Positions 26,122 to 35,644 of a stretch of 64,000 nucleotides of DNA are shown piece after piece. Numbering within the stretch: the first letter of the stretch is position 1; every line of letters starts with the position of its first letter. The translations under genes and the position numbers were made by a program. The notes beneath the pieces were generated by a model that was not told the origin of the DNA, did not search any database, and was given only the letters and a program-made list of their open reading frames with translations. Origin of the DNA: an uncultured Methanosarcinales archaeon (GTDB taxonomy: Archaea; Halobacteriota; Methanosarcinia; Methanotrichales; Methanotrichaceae). Where the stretch lies: NCBI GenBank assembly GCA_903871465.1, contig CAIQHB010000080.1:215087-279086 (forward strand). The letters are read 5' to 3'.

Positions 26122-28173
26122 ATGGCTAAATGGGCATATATTCTGTCTATATTATTGGTGATATCCTTCGCCTGCTTTTCCTTAGCTGACTCGCAGCAAT
26201 TGCAGACTCAATTTGAGAATTCCACAGAGATTATTCCGCGTCACGTTATCTTCGGCAACCCTGAGAGAATCAGCGTTCTTATCAGTCCGGATGGAAAATG
26301 GATCAGCTATTTGACGGCTTTGAGTGGAGTCTTCAACGTCCGGATGGCTCCAGTGGACAATATATCCGACGACAGATCTATCACTAATGAGACAATTCGC
26401 GGTGTTGAGAGCTACTTCTGGGCTTATACCAATCATTCTATCGTTTACAGACAGGACACATTTGGCGACGAGAACTGGCACATTTACGCCGTCAATATAA
26501 TAACTGGTGTGAAGTTGGACCTCACACCCTACAAAAACGTCAGTGCGAAAATAGAAGGAGTCAGCAACAAGTTCCCTCAGGAACTCCTGATAGGCCTGAA
26601 TGATAGAAATTCCGAGTACCATGATATATACCGTGTCAACATCACGACAGGAGAGAGGCGTCTTGTCCTGAAGAATGACAATAGGTTTGCGAGATTCGTT
26701 ATCGATGATGATCTAAAAGTTCGTCTTGCAGCTAACGTGACATCCAGCGGAGATGTATACTACCTCAAGCCTGCCGGCAACGGCTCATGGGAACAGTTCA
26801 TGAAGATCAATTACATAGACAGCGCCACTACATATCCCATAGGATTCGATAAGACCGGTGACATCCTCTACACGTCTGAGAGCCGGGGGAGGAATACGGC
26901 AGCAATAGAATCCATGAACCTGGCAACAAATGAGACCAGAGTTCTAGCTGTTGACCCTAAGGCAGACGCTGGCATGATTATGGTTCACCCAACTGAGATG
27001 ACCATCCAGGCGGTGGATTTCAACTATTACCGCCATAATTGGAAGGTCCTGGATGAAACGATCAAGCCGGATATCGATTATCTCGGCAAGATCGCCGAGG
27101 AGGATATGGCTGTGACCTCCCGCACTCTTGATGATAGCCGCTGGATCGTCGTATTCATCAGTGATAATGGTCCCGCCAGGTACTACATCTACGACCGGAA
27201 CGCCAGGAGTGCGTTGTACCTGTTCAGCGCGGACAGAGGCCTGGAGAATCGGACCCTTTCGAGAATGAACTGTATAACGATAAAGTCCCGCGACGGCCTG
27301 GACCTCGTCAGCTACTACACCTTGCCCGTATGGGCTGATAAGGATAAGGATGGTTTGCCCGAAAAGCCGCTTGCAACAGTTCTTCTCGTTCATGGCGGCC
27401 CGTGGGAGAGGGATATGTGGGGATTTGATGCCCTGCATCAGCTTCTGTCCAACCGCGGATATGCAGTGCTCAGCGTTAACTTCAGAGGCTCCACCGGATT
27501 CGGGAAGAGCTTTACAAATGCGGGCGACCGGGAGTGGGGCAGAAAGATGCAGTACGATCTGCTGGACGCTGTCAACTGGTCGATAGAGAAAGGAATTGCA
27601 GACCCGGCGAGGATAGCCATAATGGGAGGAAGCTATGGAGGTTATGCCACATTGGCCGGCATGACCTTTACTCCAAAGATATTCGCCTGCGGAGTTGAAT
27701 ATTGCGGCCCCGCCAATCTGACATCGTTTCTCCTCACCATCCCGCCTTACTGGAAGCCGGATATTGAGATGAAGTTCAAAAGGATAGGGGATTTAAGAAC
27801 GGAAGGAGGAAGGATTTTGCTTCGAGAGCGTTCCCCGCTCCTATATGTAGATAGTATTCAGAGGCCGATATTGATCGCTCAGGGAGCAAACGATCCCAGG
27901 GTAAATAAGAACGAGTCAAGTCAGATCGTCCAGGCCATGCAGGAGAAAAAGATTCCAGTAACCTATGCCCTCTACCCGGATGAAGGCCATGGTTTCGTCA
28001 GGCCAGGGAACGGGATGTCCTTTTACGCGCTCACGGAGGCATTCTTGTCGATGCATTTGGGCGGGAGATATGAGCCCTTCGGCCGTGACCTTAACGGCTC
28101 CAGCATCACAATACCGGTGGGAGCTGATCAGGTGCCGGGTCTGGTCGAGGCGCTGGCTCATAAGACCTCATGA
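26122..28173 (+). CDS. Secreted S9-family serine peptidase (prolyl oligopeptidase type)
   Basis: An exported oligopeptidase or acylaminoacyl peptidase-like enzyme of about 683 residues. ATG 26122 follows TGGAG and opens a signal peptide (MAKWAYILSILLVISFACFSLADS). An N-terminal beta-propeller (about residues 40-400, with SPDGKWISY and repeated blade motifs) narrows access to the alpha/beta-hydrolase domain. The triad is visible: Ser504 in GGSYGGY, Asp591 in GANDPRV and His623 in EGHGF; the oxyanion motif HGGPW is also present. It probably digests peptides outside the cell or in the pseudoperiplasm. The 3' end overlaps the convergent methyltransferase gene by 16 bases. Confidence 0.93.
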   Translation: MAKWAYILSILLVISFACFSLADSQQLQTQFENSTEIIPRHVIFGNPERISVLISPDGKWISYLTALSGVFNVRMAPVDNISDDRSITNETIRGVESYFWAYTNHSIVYRQDTFGDENWHIYAVNIITGVKLDLTPYKNVSAKIEGVSNKFPQELLIGLNDRNSEYHDIYRVNITTGERRLVLKNDNRFARFVIDDDLKVRLAANVTSSGDVYYLKPAGNGSWEQFMKINYIDSATTYPIGFDKTGDILYTSESRGRNTAAIESMNLATNETRVLAVDPKADAGMIMVHPTEMTIQAVDFNYYRHNWKVLDETIKPDIDYLGKIAEEDMAVTSRTLDDSRWIVVFISDNGPARYYIYDRNARSALYLFSADRGLENRTLSRMNCITIKSRDGLDLVSYYTLPVWADKDKDGLPEKPLATVLLVHGGPWERDMWGFDALHQLLSNRGYAVLSVNFRGSTGFGKSFTNAGDREWGRKMQYDLLDAVNWSIEKGIADPARIAIMGGSYGGYATLAGMTFTPKIFACGVEYCGPANLTSFLLTIPPYWKPDIEMKFKRIGDLRTEGGRILLRERSPLLYVDSIQRPILIAQGANDPRVNKNESSQIVQAMQEKKIPVTYALYPDEGHGFVRPGNGMSFYALTEAFLSMHLGGRYEPFGRDLNGSSITIPVGADQVPGLVEALAHKTS

Positions 28174-28796
28174 GATCGGTCTTTCTGGAATACCGCCTCC
28201 ACCTCAGCACGAGCCATTTCCTTTCCTTTCACTCGAAGCTTCCAGCGGTGCGTGCCGACCGAGATCGGCAAAAGGTCGCAAAAGAGCAACTCCGCCTCCA
28301 CTTCCGTGAAGTAATGGGTGAGGATGCCGGCCCCTCTCAGGTATGTGCTCTCCTCCACCGCCTCACCCTGACCCATGCGCATGTCCTCCGTCCCGAAATC
28401 CCTGAAGAATAGCTTCCCGCCAGGAACGAGCACGCGGGCAACCTCGCGAGCGAGGGCTTCGCGCCCCTGCAGGCGTAGGTGGCCTGTGACGTGAAAAGCG
28501 AAGACGGCGTCAAAGCTCTCTTCCCGAAATGGCAGAAGTGCGGCGTCGGCCAGGATCAATCTGATATCAGGCAGCATCCTTCTGGTCAGCCTGAGTGCCT
28601 GGGGGGATACGTCCAGAGCGGCAATTTTCCAGCTGCAGGGCATTCCTGCCAGCGTTTTCCCATCGCCGCAGCCCAGTTCCAGAACCGATGTGCCGTCAGA
28701 CAAATGAGGTATGCCCCGCACGCCTCCACCCCAAAGACGGCCACGAATGCTGTAATCCCTTTCCCAGGCATTAAGATTGGAGTCCACGGATGACAT
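28158..28796 (-). CDS. Class I SAM-dependent methyltransferase
   Basis: A Methyltransf_11-type enzyme of about 212 residues. Motif I is ELGCGDG with the acidic strand-2 end (ALDVSPQALRLTRRMLP), LILADAALLPF, FDAVFAFHVTGHL and LVPGGKLFFRDFG follow in the order expected. I prefer ATG 28796 (MSSVDSNLNAWERDY) over an upstream TTG. In the post-motif II position VTGHL replaces the common VLEHV. The substrate is unknown. It is convergent with the S9 peptidase (16-base overlap) and divergent from the ADP-ribosylglycohydrolase. Confidence 0.82.
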   Translation of the reverse strand: MSSVDSNLNAWERDYSIRGRLWGGGVRGIPHLSDGTSVLELGCGDGKTLAGMPCSWKIAALDVSPQALRLTRRMLPDIRLILADAALLPFREESFDAVFAFHVTGHLRLQGREALAREVARVLVPGGKLFFRDFGTEDMRMGQGEAVEESTYLRGAGILTHYFTEVEAELLFCDLLPISVGTHRWKLRVKGKEMARAEVEAVFQKDRSHEVL

Positions 28797-28913
28797 TTGA
28801 GGCAAAGAGGGCAATAATCCTTTGTCAATTTATGGTTCCCGAACTGTGAAGACGGTACTCCTCTGGCAATCTCTTCCGATGATTATTAGTTCCATGCACG
28901 TCTCACAGCGATC

Positions 28914-29861
28914 ATGGATATGCTGGATCGCTTTCGCGGCTGTCTCCTTGGCGCGGCCGCGGGAGATGCCCTGGGAATGCCTACGGAAGGCTACACTCTG
29001 TATGAGATCAAATCCCTTTTCGGCCAGGTTCGAGATATGATGCAGGCACCCGCCGGCCACTTTCATACTGGCCTTCTGGCAGGGCAATTCACGGACGATA
29101 CAGAAGAGACTCTAATTCTGGCCGAGTCACTCATTGAGTCCTTTGGATTCTCACCGGATCGGTTTGCAGACAAGCTCATCGCCTGGGGGACGGCCTGGAC
29201 AATGGACGAGCGGCTAAACCGGGGCGTGGGCTTTGCCACCCGCTCCGCAGTGGAAAGCATGATTGCTGGAACTCCCTGGCAGGAGGCAGGCCACACGATC
29301 CCAACCTGCGGCGCAGCCATGCGTGCCGCTCCCATCGGGCTTCTATACAATTTTGACCTGAACATCGTGAAAAGCTACGCCGACCTGCAGAGTTTGCCCA
29401 CCCATTGTAGCGCTCCCGCCCGAGCCGGAGCCATCGCTGTGGCGGCTGGCGTTGCCCTCAGTCTGATGGGCTTTCCAAAACTGATGATCTTGAGGAATGC
29501 TGCTTCCCAGGCCAGCCGGGTGGACGTCGAACTTGCGGAAAGGCTTCTCTGGGTCGGAACTCTCCTGGATCTGCGGCCCGAGGAGGCCCTGGGTCTGATC
29601 AGAAACTCACCCCTGGCATCGGAGACCGTTCCCGCGGCCTTTTACTGCTTCCTGAAATTCGAGCCGGAAGATGCGCTGATAATGGCCGCCAGCAGCGGAG
29701 GCGATACGGACTCCATCGCCTCCATCGCCGGCTCCCTCTTCGGCGCAGCGTGCGGAGCCTCCTGGATACCGAAACGATGGCGGGATCGCCTTGAGCAGAA
29801 AGAGAGGATTGAGAGCGATGCCCTGTCCCTCTACGACCTCTTCAATTCATTTCGCTGCTGA
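28914..29861 (+). CDS. ADP-ribosylglycohydrolase (DraG family)
   Basis: A 315-residue all-helical hydrolase that removes ADP-ribose from proteins or small molecules. The family start RFRGCLLGAAAGDALGMPTE is complete. Metal-binding residues are visible in TDDTE (Thr60-Glu64) and SSGGDTDSIASI (Asp264, Asp266, with Thr265). In nitrogen-fixing microbes DraG reactivates dinitrogenase reductase; nifB is present in this window but 26 kb away, so that role is only a possibility. No dinitrogenase reductase ADP-ribosyltransferase gene (draT) is nearby. It stands alone upstream of argC with a 39-base gap. ATG 28920 is an alternative start. Confidence 0.9.
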   Translation: MDMLDRFRGCLLGAAAGDALGMPTEGYTLYEIKSLFGQVRDMMQAPAGHFHTGLLAGQFTDDTEETLILAESLIESFGFSPDRFADKLIAWGTAWTMDERLNRGVGFATRSAVESMIAGTPWQEAGHTIPTCGAAMRAAPIGLLYNFDLNIVKSYADLQSLPTHCSAPARAGAIAVAAGVALSLMGFPKLMILRNAASQASRVDVELAERLLWVGTLLDLRPEEALGLIRNSPLASETVPAAFYCFLKFEPEDALIMAASSGGDTDSIASIAGSLFGAACGASWIPKRWRDRLEQKERIESDALSLYDLFNSFRC

Positions 29862-29900
29862 GGCGTGGTGATTTTATATCATTAGCTCATCAGGAATATT

Positions 29901-30926
29901 ATGATAGATGTAGGAATTGTCGGTGGATCGGGCTACACCGGTGGGGAGCTCTTGCGTCTCCTCGCAAACCATCCCGAAGCAAAGGTAACCGCGGTCACTT
30001 CCCGAAAGCTCTCGGGAAAGCCCGTGAGCCTGGTTCATCCTCATCTGAAGAGCATTTATTCCCTGAACTTCGAAGCACTGAGCGCCAAAGAAGCGGCCGA
30101 GCGCTGCGATATCGTTTTCACAGGCGTTCCCCACGGCACAGCCATGGACTGGGTGCCGGAGCTCCTGGATGCGGGCGCCAGGGTCATTGACCTCTCCTCC
30201 GATTACCGTTTGCCAGTGGATGTCTTTGAAAAGACCTACGGCATGAAACACCGCGCTCCGAGGGAAGCCGTCTTCGGCCTGACTGAACTCCATCCCGAGG
30301 TGGCGAAGGCAAAGCTGGTAGGCAATCCGGGTTGCTACCCCACCGGCGCCACTCTGGCCGTCGCCCCGCTGGCCAAAGCCGGGCTGGTGGACCGGGTGGT
30401 CTACGACTCCAAGTCCGGCATCTCCGGCGCAGGAATCGATCCGACCGAGACCAGCCACTACCCCAATATGGCGCAAAATGTGATACCCTACAAGCTAACC
30501 ACGCATAGACACGTTCCAGAGATCAAGCAGGAGCTGGAACGCCTTTCACCAGGCATCCGTGTAAACTTCACTCCCCACGTCATCCCGTCGGTGCGGGGCA
30601 TCCTCACCACGGCCCACGTCTTTGCCAGAGAGGATGCAGTGGAGACTCTCCAGGATAAGAGCAAAGTGGCCCAGATCTATCGTGATTTCTACAAGAATGC
30701 TCCTTTCGTTCGTATGGCAGACAGTATTCCGAGGCTCAGTTCTGTACGGGGCTCCAACTTCTGCGACATAAGCTTTGAGCCGGAGAAGGATAGCGACAGG
30801 CTGGTGGTCATCTCGGCCATAGACAACCTGGTGAAAGGTGCATCAGGCCAGGCCATCCAGAACATGAACCTCATGGCGGGCCTGGACCAGAAGACGGGTC
30901 TCTGGTTCCCGGGAATGGCGCCCTGA
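29901..30926 (+). CDS. argC: N-acetyl-gamma-glutamyl-phosphate reductase
   Basis: NADPH-dependent reduction of N-acetyl-glutamyl phosphate to the semialdehyde, third step of arginine synthesis. The Rossmann motif GIVGGSGYTGGELLRLL lies at the N-terminus, catalytic Cys145 is in GNPGCYPTGATLA, and the family motifs SGISGAG, HRHVPEI and the C-terminal NLVKGASGQAIQNMNLM are present. Length (341) is normal. AGGAA precedes ATG 29901. The gene starts a cluster with a CBS-domain gene, argJ and argH, all tightly spaced. Confidence 0.97.
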   Translation: MIDVGIVGGSGYTGGELLRLLANHPEAKVTAVTSRKLSGKPVSLVHPHLKSIYSLNFEALSAKEAAERCDIVFTGVPHGTAMDWVPELLDAGARVIDLSSDYRLPVDVFEKTYGMKHRAPREAVFGLTELHPEVAKAKLVGNPGCYPTGATLAVAPLAKAGLVDRVVYDSKSGISGAGIDPTETSHYPNMAQNVIPYKLTTHRHVPEIKQELERLSPGIRVNFTPHVIPSVRGILTTAHVFAREDAVETLQDKSKVAQIYRDFYKNAPFVRMADSIPRLSSVRGSNFCDISFEPEKDSDRLVVISAIDNLVKGASGQAIQNMNLMAGLDQKTGLWFPGMAP

Positions 30927-30941
30927 GCAAAGGTGAAGATA

Positions 30942-31424
30942 ATGAAAGTCAGAGATGTCATGAATGTTATGCCCATCACCGTTTCGGCAGAAGCGAACGT
31001 AAGCGAAGCGGCTCGCCTGCTGCGGGAGAATAAGATCAGCGGCTTGCCGGTTCTGGATGGAGAGAAGCTGGTGGGAATTGTATCGGAGTCGGACCTCTTG
31101 CGGCTCTTGTCTGTAGAGGATAAGGAGGAAGGCGGTCTGTGGCTGCCCAGCCCCTTCGAGGTCTTTGAGATTCCTTTCCGCGATCTGGTGAAGTGGGAGC
31201 GGATGCAAGCGAGTCTTAAAGATGTCCACACGAAGAGCGTTAGCGACGTGATGAGCCGGAATCTGCATGAGGTAGGACCGGACGACTCTGTCGAGGAGGC
31301 GGCGAGCATCATGACCCGCCACCGGATCAACCGTCTGCCGGTTGTCGAGGACGGCCGACTGGTGGGCATAGTTACCCGAGGCGATATCATCTCGGGTCTT
31401 GGGATGCAGCATGCAGAGAATTGA
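30942..31424 (+). CDS. Two-CBS-domain protein in the arginine operon
   Basis: A 160-residue protein made of two CBS domains (about residues 5-60 and 100-155) with an inserted acidic/aromatic linker (WLPSPFEVFEIPFRDLVKWERM). CBS pairs bind adenine nucleotides and usually regulate other enzymes. ATG 30942 is chosen because AGGTGA sits at 30931-30936; the GTG inside that RBS is unlikely to be the start. It lies 15 bases after argC and overlaps argJ by 14 bases, so it is translated with arginine enzymes. A role as an energy sensor for arginine synthesis is inference. Confidence 0.88.
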   Translation: MKVRDVMNVMPITVSAEANVSEAARLLRENKISGLPVLDGEKLVGIVSESDLLRLLSVEDKEEGGLWLPSPFEVFEIPFRDLVKWERMQASLKDVHTKSVSDVMSRNLHEVGPDDSVEEAASIMTRHRINRLPVVEDGRLVGIVTRGDIISGLGMQHAEN

Positions 31425-32589
31425 TGGCGGCATCTGTGCGGTAGCTGGTGTGCGAGCAGCAGGCGTTCGTCAGGGAAAGTACGGTTTGACCCTGATCGAG
31501 GCCTCCGGAGCCGCAGCCGGCATGTTCACCACCAACAAAGTCAGAGCGGCACCGCTGGATATCACGGCTGAGCACCTGGCTGGCGGCCATCTGGATGGCG
31601 TCATCGCCAACAGCGGCTGTGCCAATGCCTATACTGGCCCGCGGGGCAGAGAGGATGCCCTGGCCATGACTCAACTTCTGGCCGGCTTTCTGAAGACGGA
31701 TGAGAAAAAGATCGCAGTGGCCTCCACTGGCGTCATCGGCAGGTACATGGACATGGAGATCATCGCCCGGCTCTTCGATGAGGCAAAAACGCACCTGCGA
31801 AGCGATGGCGAGGCAAGCCTGGAGGCGGAGAGGGCCATCATGACCACGGACACTCGAACTAAAGAAGTGGCCATAGAGCATCGGGGCATGCGAGTTGCAG
31901 GTATTGTCAAAGGCTCAGGCATGATCGAGCCAAACATGGCCACCATGCTCTGTTTTCTTTACACAGACGCTGATTTTCCGGCGCAGGTCCTGCAGGACAG
32001 CCTGAAAGATGCCGTTAAAGAGAGCTTCAACATGCTGACCGTGGATGGCGACACCAGCACCAACGACACCGTGCTCCTCACGGCAACTGGAAAAGCCAAA
32101 GGCATTGTGGAGGATTTCCGGGAAGCTTTGCGGTTTGTCTGCGTAGATCTGGCGCGCCAGATGGCAAGGGACGGCGAAGGAGCCAGCAAGTATTTCGAGA
32201 CAGTGGTCACTGGAGCCCGGAGCGAATTGGATGCCCGGCTGGCAGCCAAGGCCGTGGCCCGCAGCAGTCTGGTCAAGACCGCTGTTTACGGTGCCGATCC
32301 CAATTGGGGCAGGATCATCTGCGCTGTGGGATACTCGGGCGCAGAGATGGACCCGGAGAAGATCACATTGGGACTGGAAGGAGAGAGCCCAGCGGGCTCC
32401 AGCCTGAAGGTCTCGCTGGTGGAGAAGGGCCACATCGTGGACGGCGTCCTGGATCAGGCCAGGGAGATCATGCGAGGGGACTCTATTATCATCAACATCG
32501 ACCTCGGCCTGGGCAATGCCGGCGCGCGCGGCTTTGGCTGCGACCTGACGCACGAGTATGTGAATGTAAACGCCAATTATACGACCTGA
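31411..32589 (+). CDS. argJ: Glutamate N-acetyltransferase / ornithine acetyltransferase
   Basis: Transfers the acetyl group from N-acetylornithine to glutamate, closing the acetyl cycle of arginine synthesis; it may also use acetyl-CoA. The precursor cuts itself before Thr178 in KGSGMIEPNMATML, the classic ArgJ site, giving alpha and beta chains of an Ntn-like fold. VDGDTSTNDT, DPNWGRI and the C-terminal HEYVNVNANYTT are also typical. ATG 31411 (MQRIDGGI) is chosen over an upstream codon at 31399. The start overlaps the CBS gene and the stop is 11 bases before argH. Confidence 0.97.
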   Translation: MQRIDGGICAVAGVRAAGVRQGKYGLTLIEASGAAAGMFTTNKVRAAPLDITAEHLAGGHLDGVIANSGCANAYTGPRGREDALAMTQLLAGFLKTDEKKIAVASTGVIGRYMDMEIIARLFDEAKTHLRSDGEASLEAERAIMTTDTRTKEVAIEHRGMRVAGIVKGSGMIEPNMATMLCFLYTDADFPAQVLQDSLKDAVKESFNMLTVDGDTSTNDTVLLTATGKAKGIVEDFREALRFVCVDLARQMARDGEGASKYFETVVTGARSELDARLAAKAVARSSLVKTAVYGADPNWGRIICAVGYSGAEMDPEKITLGLEGESPAGSSLKVSLVEKGHIVDGVLDQAREIMRGDSIIINIDLGLGNAGARGFGCDLTHEYVNVNANYTT

Positions 32590-32600
32590 TATGATCTGAT

Positions 32601-34037
32601 ATGTTTCGAGACCAGCGTTTGGGAGAGATCTCCGGGGATGTTCTGGATTTCCTCTCCAGCCGGGAGGCGGACAGGAGAATCTTCGCAGCGGATCTGCTGG
32701 TGGACAGGTCCCACCTGGTGATGCTGAAGGAGCAGGGTTTGATCTCAAGCGAGGTCTGCTCACAGATCATGGCCGCCCTGGATGAGATCGGGGCGACGGA
32801 TGCCGCGTCGGGCGCAGGCGAGGATGTGCATGAGGCCATTGAGGCGGGCGTCCTGGCAAGAGTCGGTCCCGAAGGCGGCAGGATGCACACAGGTCGCTCC
32901 CGCAACGATGAGGTGGCCACCTGCATTCGCCTGGCTCTGCGAGCAGAGATGCTGGATCTGATGACAGAGCAGCTCTCATTTGTGCAGACGCTGGTCCGCC
33001 TGGCGGCAGAGCATAAAGAGACCATCATCCCCGGATTCACCCACACCCAGCACGCTCAGCCGACAACGCTGGCGCACCATCTGCTGGCGCATGCCGACGC
33101 GGCAGCACGCGATCTGGCCAGAATGGAAGACGCCTATGCCAGAGTGAATCTCAGCCCGCTGGGGGCAGCGGCCTTCGCCTCCACGGGCTTTGCGATTGAT
33201 AGGATGAGGACCTGTCACCTATTGGGCTTCGACGGTCTGGTGGAGAACAGCATGGACGCTGTCTCCACGCGCGATTTTATCCTGGAGGTCCTGGCAGACC
33301 TCTCCATTATGATGGTCAACCTCAGCCGCCTGGCAGAGGAGCTGATCCTCTGGTCCACGTCCGAGTTTGGCTATCTGGAGCTGGACAACCTCTATGCCTC
33401 CACCAGCTCCATCATGCCCCAGAAGAAGAACCCGGATACGGCGGAGCTGGCCCGGGGCAAGACGGGCTCTGTCATAGGAAGCCTCATGGCGGCGCTCTCC
33501 ATCTGCAAGGGCCTGCCCCTTAGCTACAACCGCGACCTGCAGGAGGTCACGCCTCACCTCTGGCGAAGCCTGGACTGGGCCCGCAGCACGGTGCGCATCC
33601 TGGATGGCTGCGTCTCCTCGCTTAAGTTCAACCAGGAGAGGATGGAGAAGAGTTCCGGCGCCGGATTTTCCACGGCCACAGAGCTCGCTGACTCTCTGGT
33701 GCGCATCACTGGGATGCCTTTTCGCACAGCGCACCGCGTTGTGGGCAGGATCGCGGCCTCGGGCGAGAGCCCAACGCTGACCGAGCTGGATGAGATAGCT
33801 CTGGAGATTGCAGGATTCCGGGCCAGCGAACGCGGCTTTTCCGACGCCGATCTGCAGAGGGCACTGGACCCGCGGAGCAATGTAGCCCTGCGTGCGAACA
33901 CGGGCGGGCCTGCGCCTGCGGAGACGGGGCGGATGATCGAGGAGAGGCTGGAGAGGATAGCGACGGGAGAAGTGCGGCTGGCCGGGAGGCGAAGTCGGGT
34001 CGAGAGGGCTCTGGAGGAGCTGCGGGCGGTGAAATAG
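32601..34037 (+). CDS. argH: Argininosuccinate lyase
   Basis: Splits argininosuccinate into arginine and fumarate, the last step of arginine synthesis, as a homotetramer. The fumarase-superfamily signature SSIMPQKKNPD is present, with earlier blocks HTGRSRNDEVAT and GFTHTQHAQPTTLAHHLL. The 478 residues include the full C-terminal domain. The last 125 codons recur in a divergent but open copy at 35164-35544, and a decayed third copy lies at 40506-40632, so the 3' end of this gene is the left border of an accessory island. Confidence 0.97.
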   Translation: MFRDQRLGEISGDVLDFLSSREADRRIFAADLLVDRSHLVMLKEQGLISSEVCSQIMAALDEIGATDAASGAGEDVHEAIEAGVLARVGPEGGRMHTGRSRNDEVATCIRLALRAEMLDLMTEQLSFVQTLVRLAAEHKETIIPGFTHTQHAQPTTLAHHLLAHADAAARDLARMEDAYARVNLSPLGAAAFASTGFAIDRMRTCHLLGFDGLVENSMDAVSTRDFILEVLADLSIMMVNLSRLAEELILWSTSEFGYLELDNLYASTSSIMPQKKNPDTAELARGKTGSVIGSLMAALSICKGLPLSYNRDLQEVTPHLWRSLDWARSTVRILDGCVSSLKFNQERMEKSSGAGFSTATELADSLVRITGMPFRTAHRVVGRIAASGESPTLTELDEIALEIAGFRASERGFSDADLQRALDPRSNVALRANTGGPAPAETGRMIEERLERIATGEVRLAGRRSRVERALEELRAVK

Positions 34038-34372
34038 ATAAACCGTTTCGATCTTGCCAATGCCAGCAGCCTATCGCCACTCGACTCTACTTTTTCCACT
34101 CTTCACCATATTCGTGTAAGATAGAGACGTCTACGAGTGTGTCATCATACTTCATATTATTGTATCAATATTATATATATTAAACAATCGAATAGGTTTT
34201 TCGATTCTTCCCCAGATTGTTCGAGCTGTAAAAATTGTATGAATAATTCAAACTCCATAAAATCAGCACGGACGCAAAATAATTTCAAGACCCACGAAAT
34301 TTATATAAGCAATGAATGTCACTGTACTACTAAAAACACATCATTTTAGCCTTCATCAGGAGACAAATTAAA
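34038..34372. other. AT-rich junction after argH
   Basis: After about 35 bases still similar to the sequence following the second argH 3' end (AAACCGTTTCGAT at 34040-34052 versus AGCGGTTTCGAT at 35549-35560) the base composition falls sharply to AT-rich. A 70-codon frame at 34137-34349 is Ser/Asn/Cys-rich and unlikely to be real. The end (34310-34370) holds the promoter and AGGAG for the metzincin gene. Confidence 0.5.
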
Positions 34373-35086
34373 ATGACCGTATATGTGCGCATTGATGACC
34401 TTGCTCAACCCCTTGATTCCTCCATCCTTGCGGAGGTCACAGACATTTACGCAGGAATCGGCATAACCGTGGATACGCAATTTGGGTCATTCCTCAAGGA
34501 GGAACTCAAGATTGAGGGAAATATTCAGATAACCATATTATCCTCCCGGTTTGATGCGGACGACCAGAAACTGGCGGAAAGCGCTGTCAGAGAATTATGG
34601 GAAACTCCGCCGGGAGGGAGTTCCGCGGCGGCAGACAATGTCGTGGCAAATACGATAAGCAACTTATCGAATCCAGATGTATGGGGTTATACCGCTGGAC
34701 TGGCACCTGCTGACCCTCTGCGTAGTCCTATTTTGATAAAGGCTCCGCCCGATAATTGGGCCGAAAATGATGTGTTTACAAGGGCATACGATAATAGTGT
34801 CGAGGCAAATAAAGCTCGTGACCTCTATTACTACTCTAATGTAATAGTCCATGAACTTGGGCACACCTTTGGCCTCAACCACAATAACGATCCGCTCGAT
34901 TTCATGTACAACCTTCCTCCCGGGCAGCAGCAAATAGATAAAATAATGGAAAAAATTCTTGATGATGCGCCGAAGGACGACCTCGTGAGATGGCAGGAAT
35001 TTGTGAGAACGGAGGTTGCATCACGAAAACGTTATTTCTCCGATGCCGCGACTGCGCGCGACACGATAAGCAAATTTGTCAAATAG
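34373..35086 (+). CDS. Metzincin-type zinc protease without signal peptide
   Basis: A 237-residue protein whose zinc site is clear: HELGHTFGLNH (His160, Glu161, His164, His170), the HExxHxxGxxH signature of metzincins, followed by DFMY as a candidate Met-turn. The N-terminal half is a short alpha/beta domain resembling reprolysin-like or PrtB-like minimal metzincins. The absence of a signal peptide suggests it works inside the cell or is released otherwise. AGGAG precedes ATG 34373. It sits between argH and a second argH 3' end in an AT-rich insert, with base composition different from both, so it was probably acquired. Confidence 0.82.
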   Translation: MTVYVRIDDLAQPLDSSILAEVTDIYAGIGITVDTQFGSFLKEELKIEGNIQITILSSRFDADDQKLAESAVRELWETPPGGSSAAADNVVANTISNLSNPDVWGYTAGLAPADPLRSPILIKAPPDNWAENDVFTRAYDNSVEANKARDLYYYSNVIVHELGHTFGLNHNNDPLDFMYNLPPGQQQIDKIMEKILDDAPKDDLVRWQEFVRTEVASRKRYFSDAATARDTISKFVK

Positions 35087-35163
35087 ATTTGCATGAATAA
35101 ATCATAAAACGGGATGGTACGGATAGACATCCCATCTTCAATTCTTTTTCCACCAGGTATCGG

Positions 35164-35544
35164 GCGCCTGGCTTCTCCACGGCCACAGAGCTCGCTGACT
35201 CTCTGGTACGCATCACCGGCATGCCTTTTCGCACAGCGCACCGCATCGTGGGCAGGATTACGGCCTCAGGAGGAAGGCCGTGCATGGCCCAGCTGGATGA
35301 AATCGCCCGGGAGTTGGCGGGCTTCCGGGCCAGCGAGCGCGGCTTTTCCGAGAACGATCTGCAGAGGGCACTGGACCCGCGTAGCAACGTGGCCCTGCGG
35401 GCGAACACGGGCGGGCCCGCGCCTGCTGAGACCGGGCGGATGATAGAGGAGAGGCTGGAGCGGATAGCGGCAGGGGAAAAGCGGTTGAAGGAGAGAAGGG
35501 GGCGGGTCGAGAGGGCGCTGGGGGAGCTAAGGGCGGAGAAATAG
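35164..35544 (+). pseudogene. argH fragment: Second 3' end of argH (last 126 codons, frame intact)
   Basis: From GFSTATELADSLVRIT to the stop, this copies the C-terminal quarter of ArgH at 33668-34037. The frame is open, blocks such as RALDPRSNVALRANTGG are identical, and many differences from the intact gene are silent third-base changes. That pattern means the copy evolved as a working argH for some time, not as a dead duplicate. Similarity continues about 20 bases past the stop. It has no start signal and cannot make a lyase alone. Confidence 0.85.
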
Positions 35545-35564
35545 CGAAGCGGTTTCGATTTTGC

Positions 35565-35644
35565 GGCTTTTATCTGAAATGGAGATGAGGCATATTAATC
35601 ATTGAAAAAAAGGAATTTGTTGCAGTCTTACATGCACCGCACTT
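35565..35644. terminator. Region between argH fragment and TPR gene
   Basis: A short AT-rich convergent gap with an A run (GAAAAAAAGG near 35603) that becomes a T run on the minus strand, a plausible termination signal for the TPR gene transcript. Confidence 0.3.

Noticed and set aside
34137..34349. 70-codon plus-strand frame with several cysteines
   Set aside because: Ser/Asn-rich translation typical of AT-rich non-coding DNA, no RBS, and directly before a well-supported promoter and gene start.
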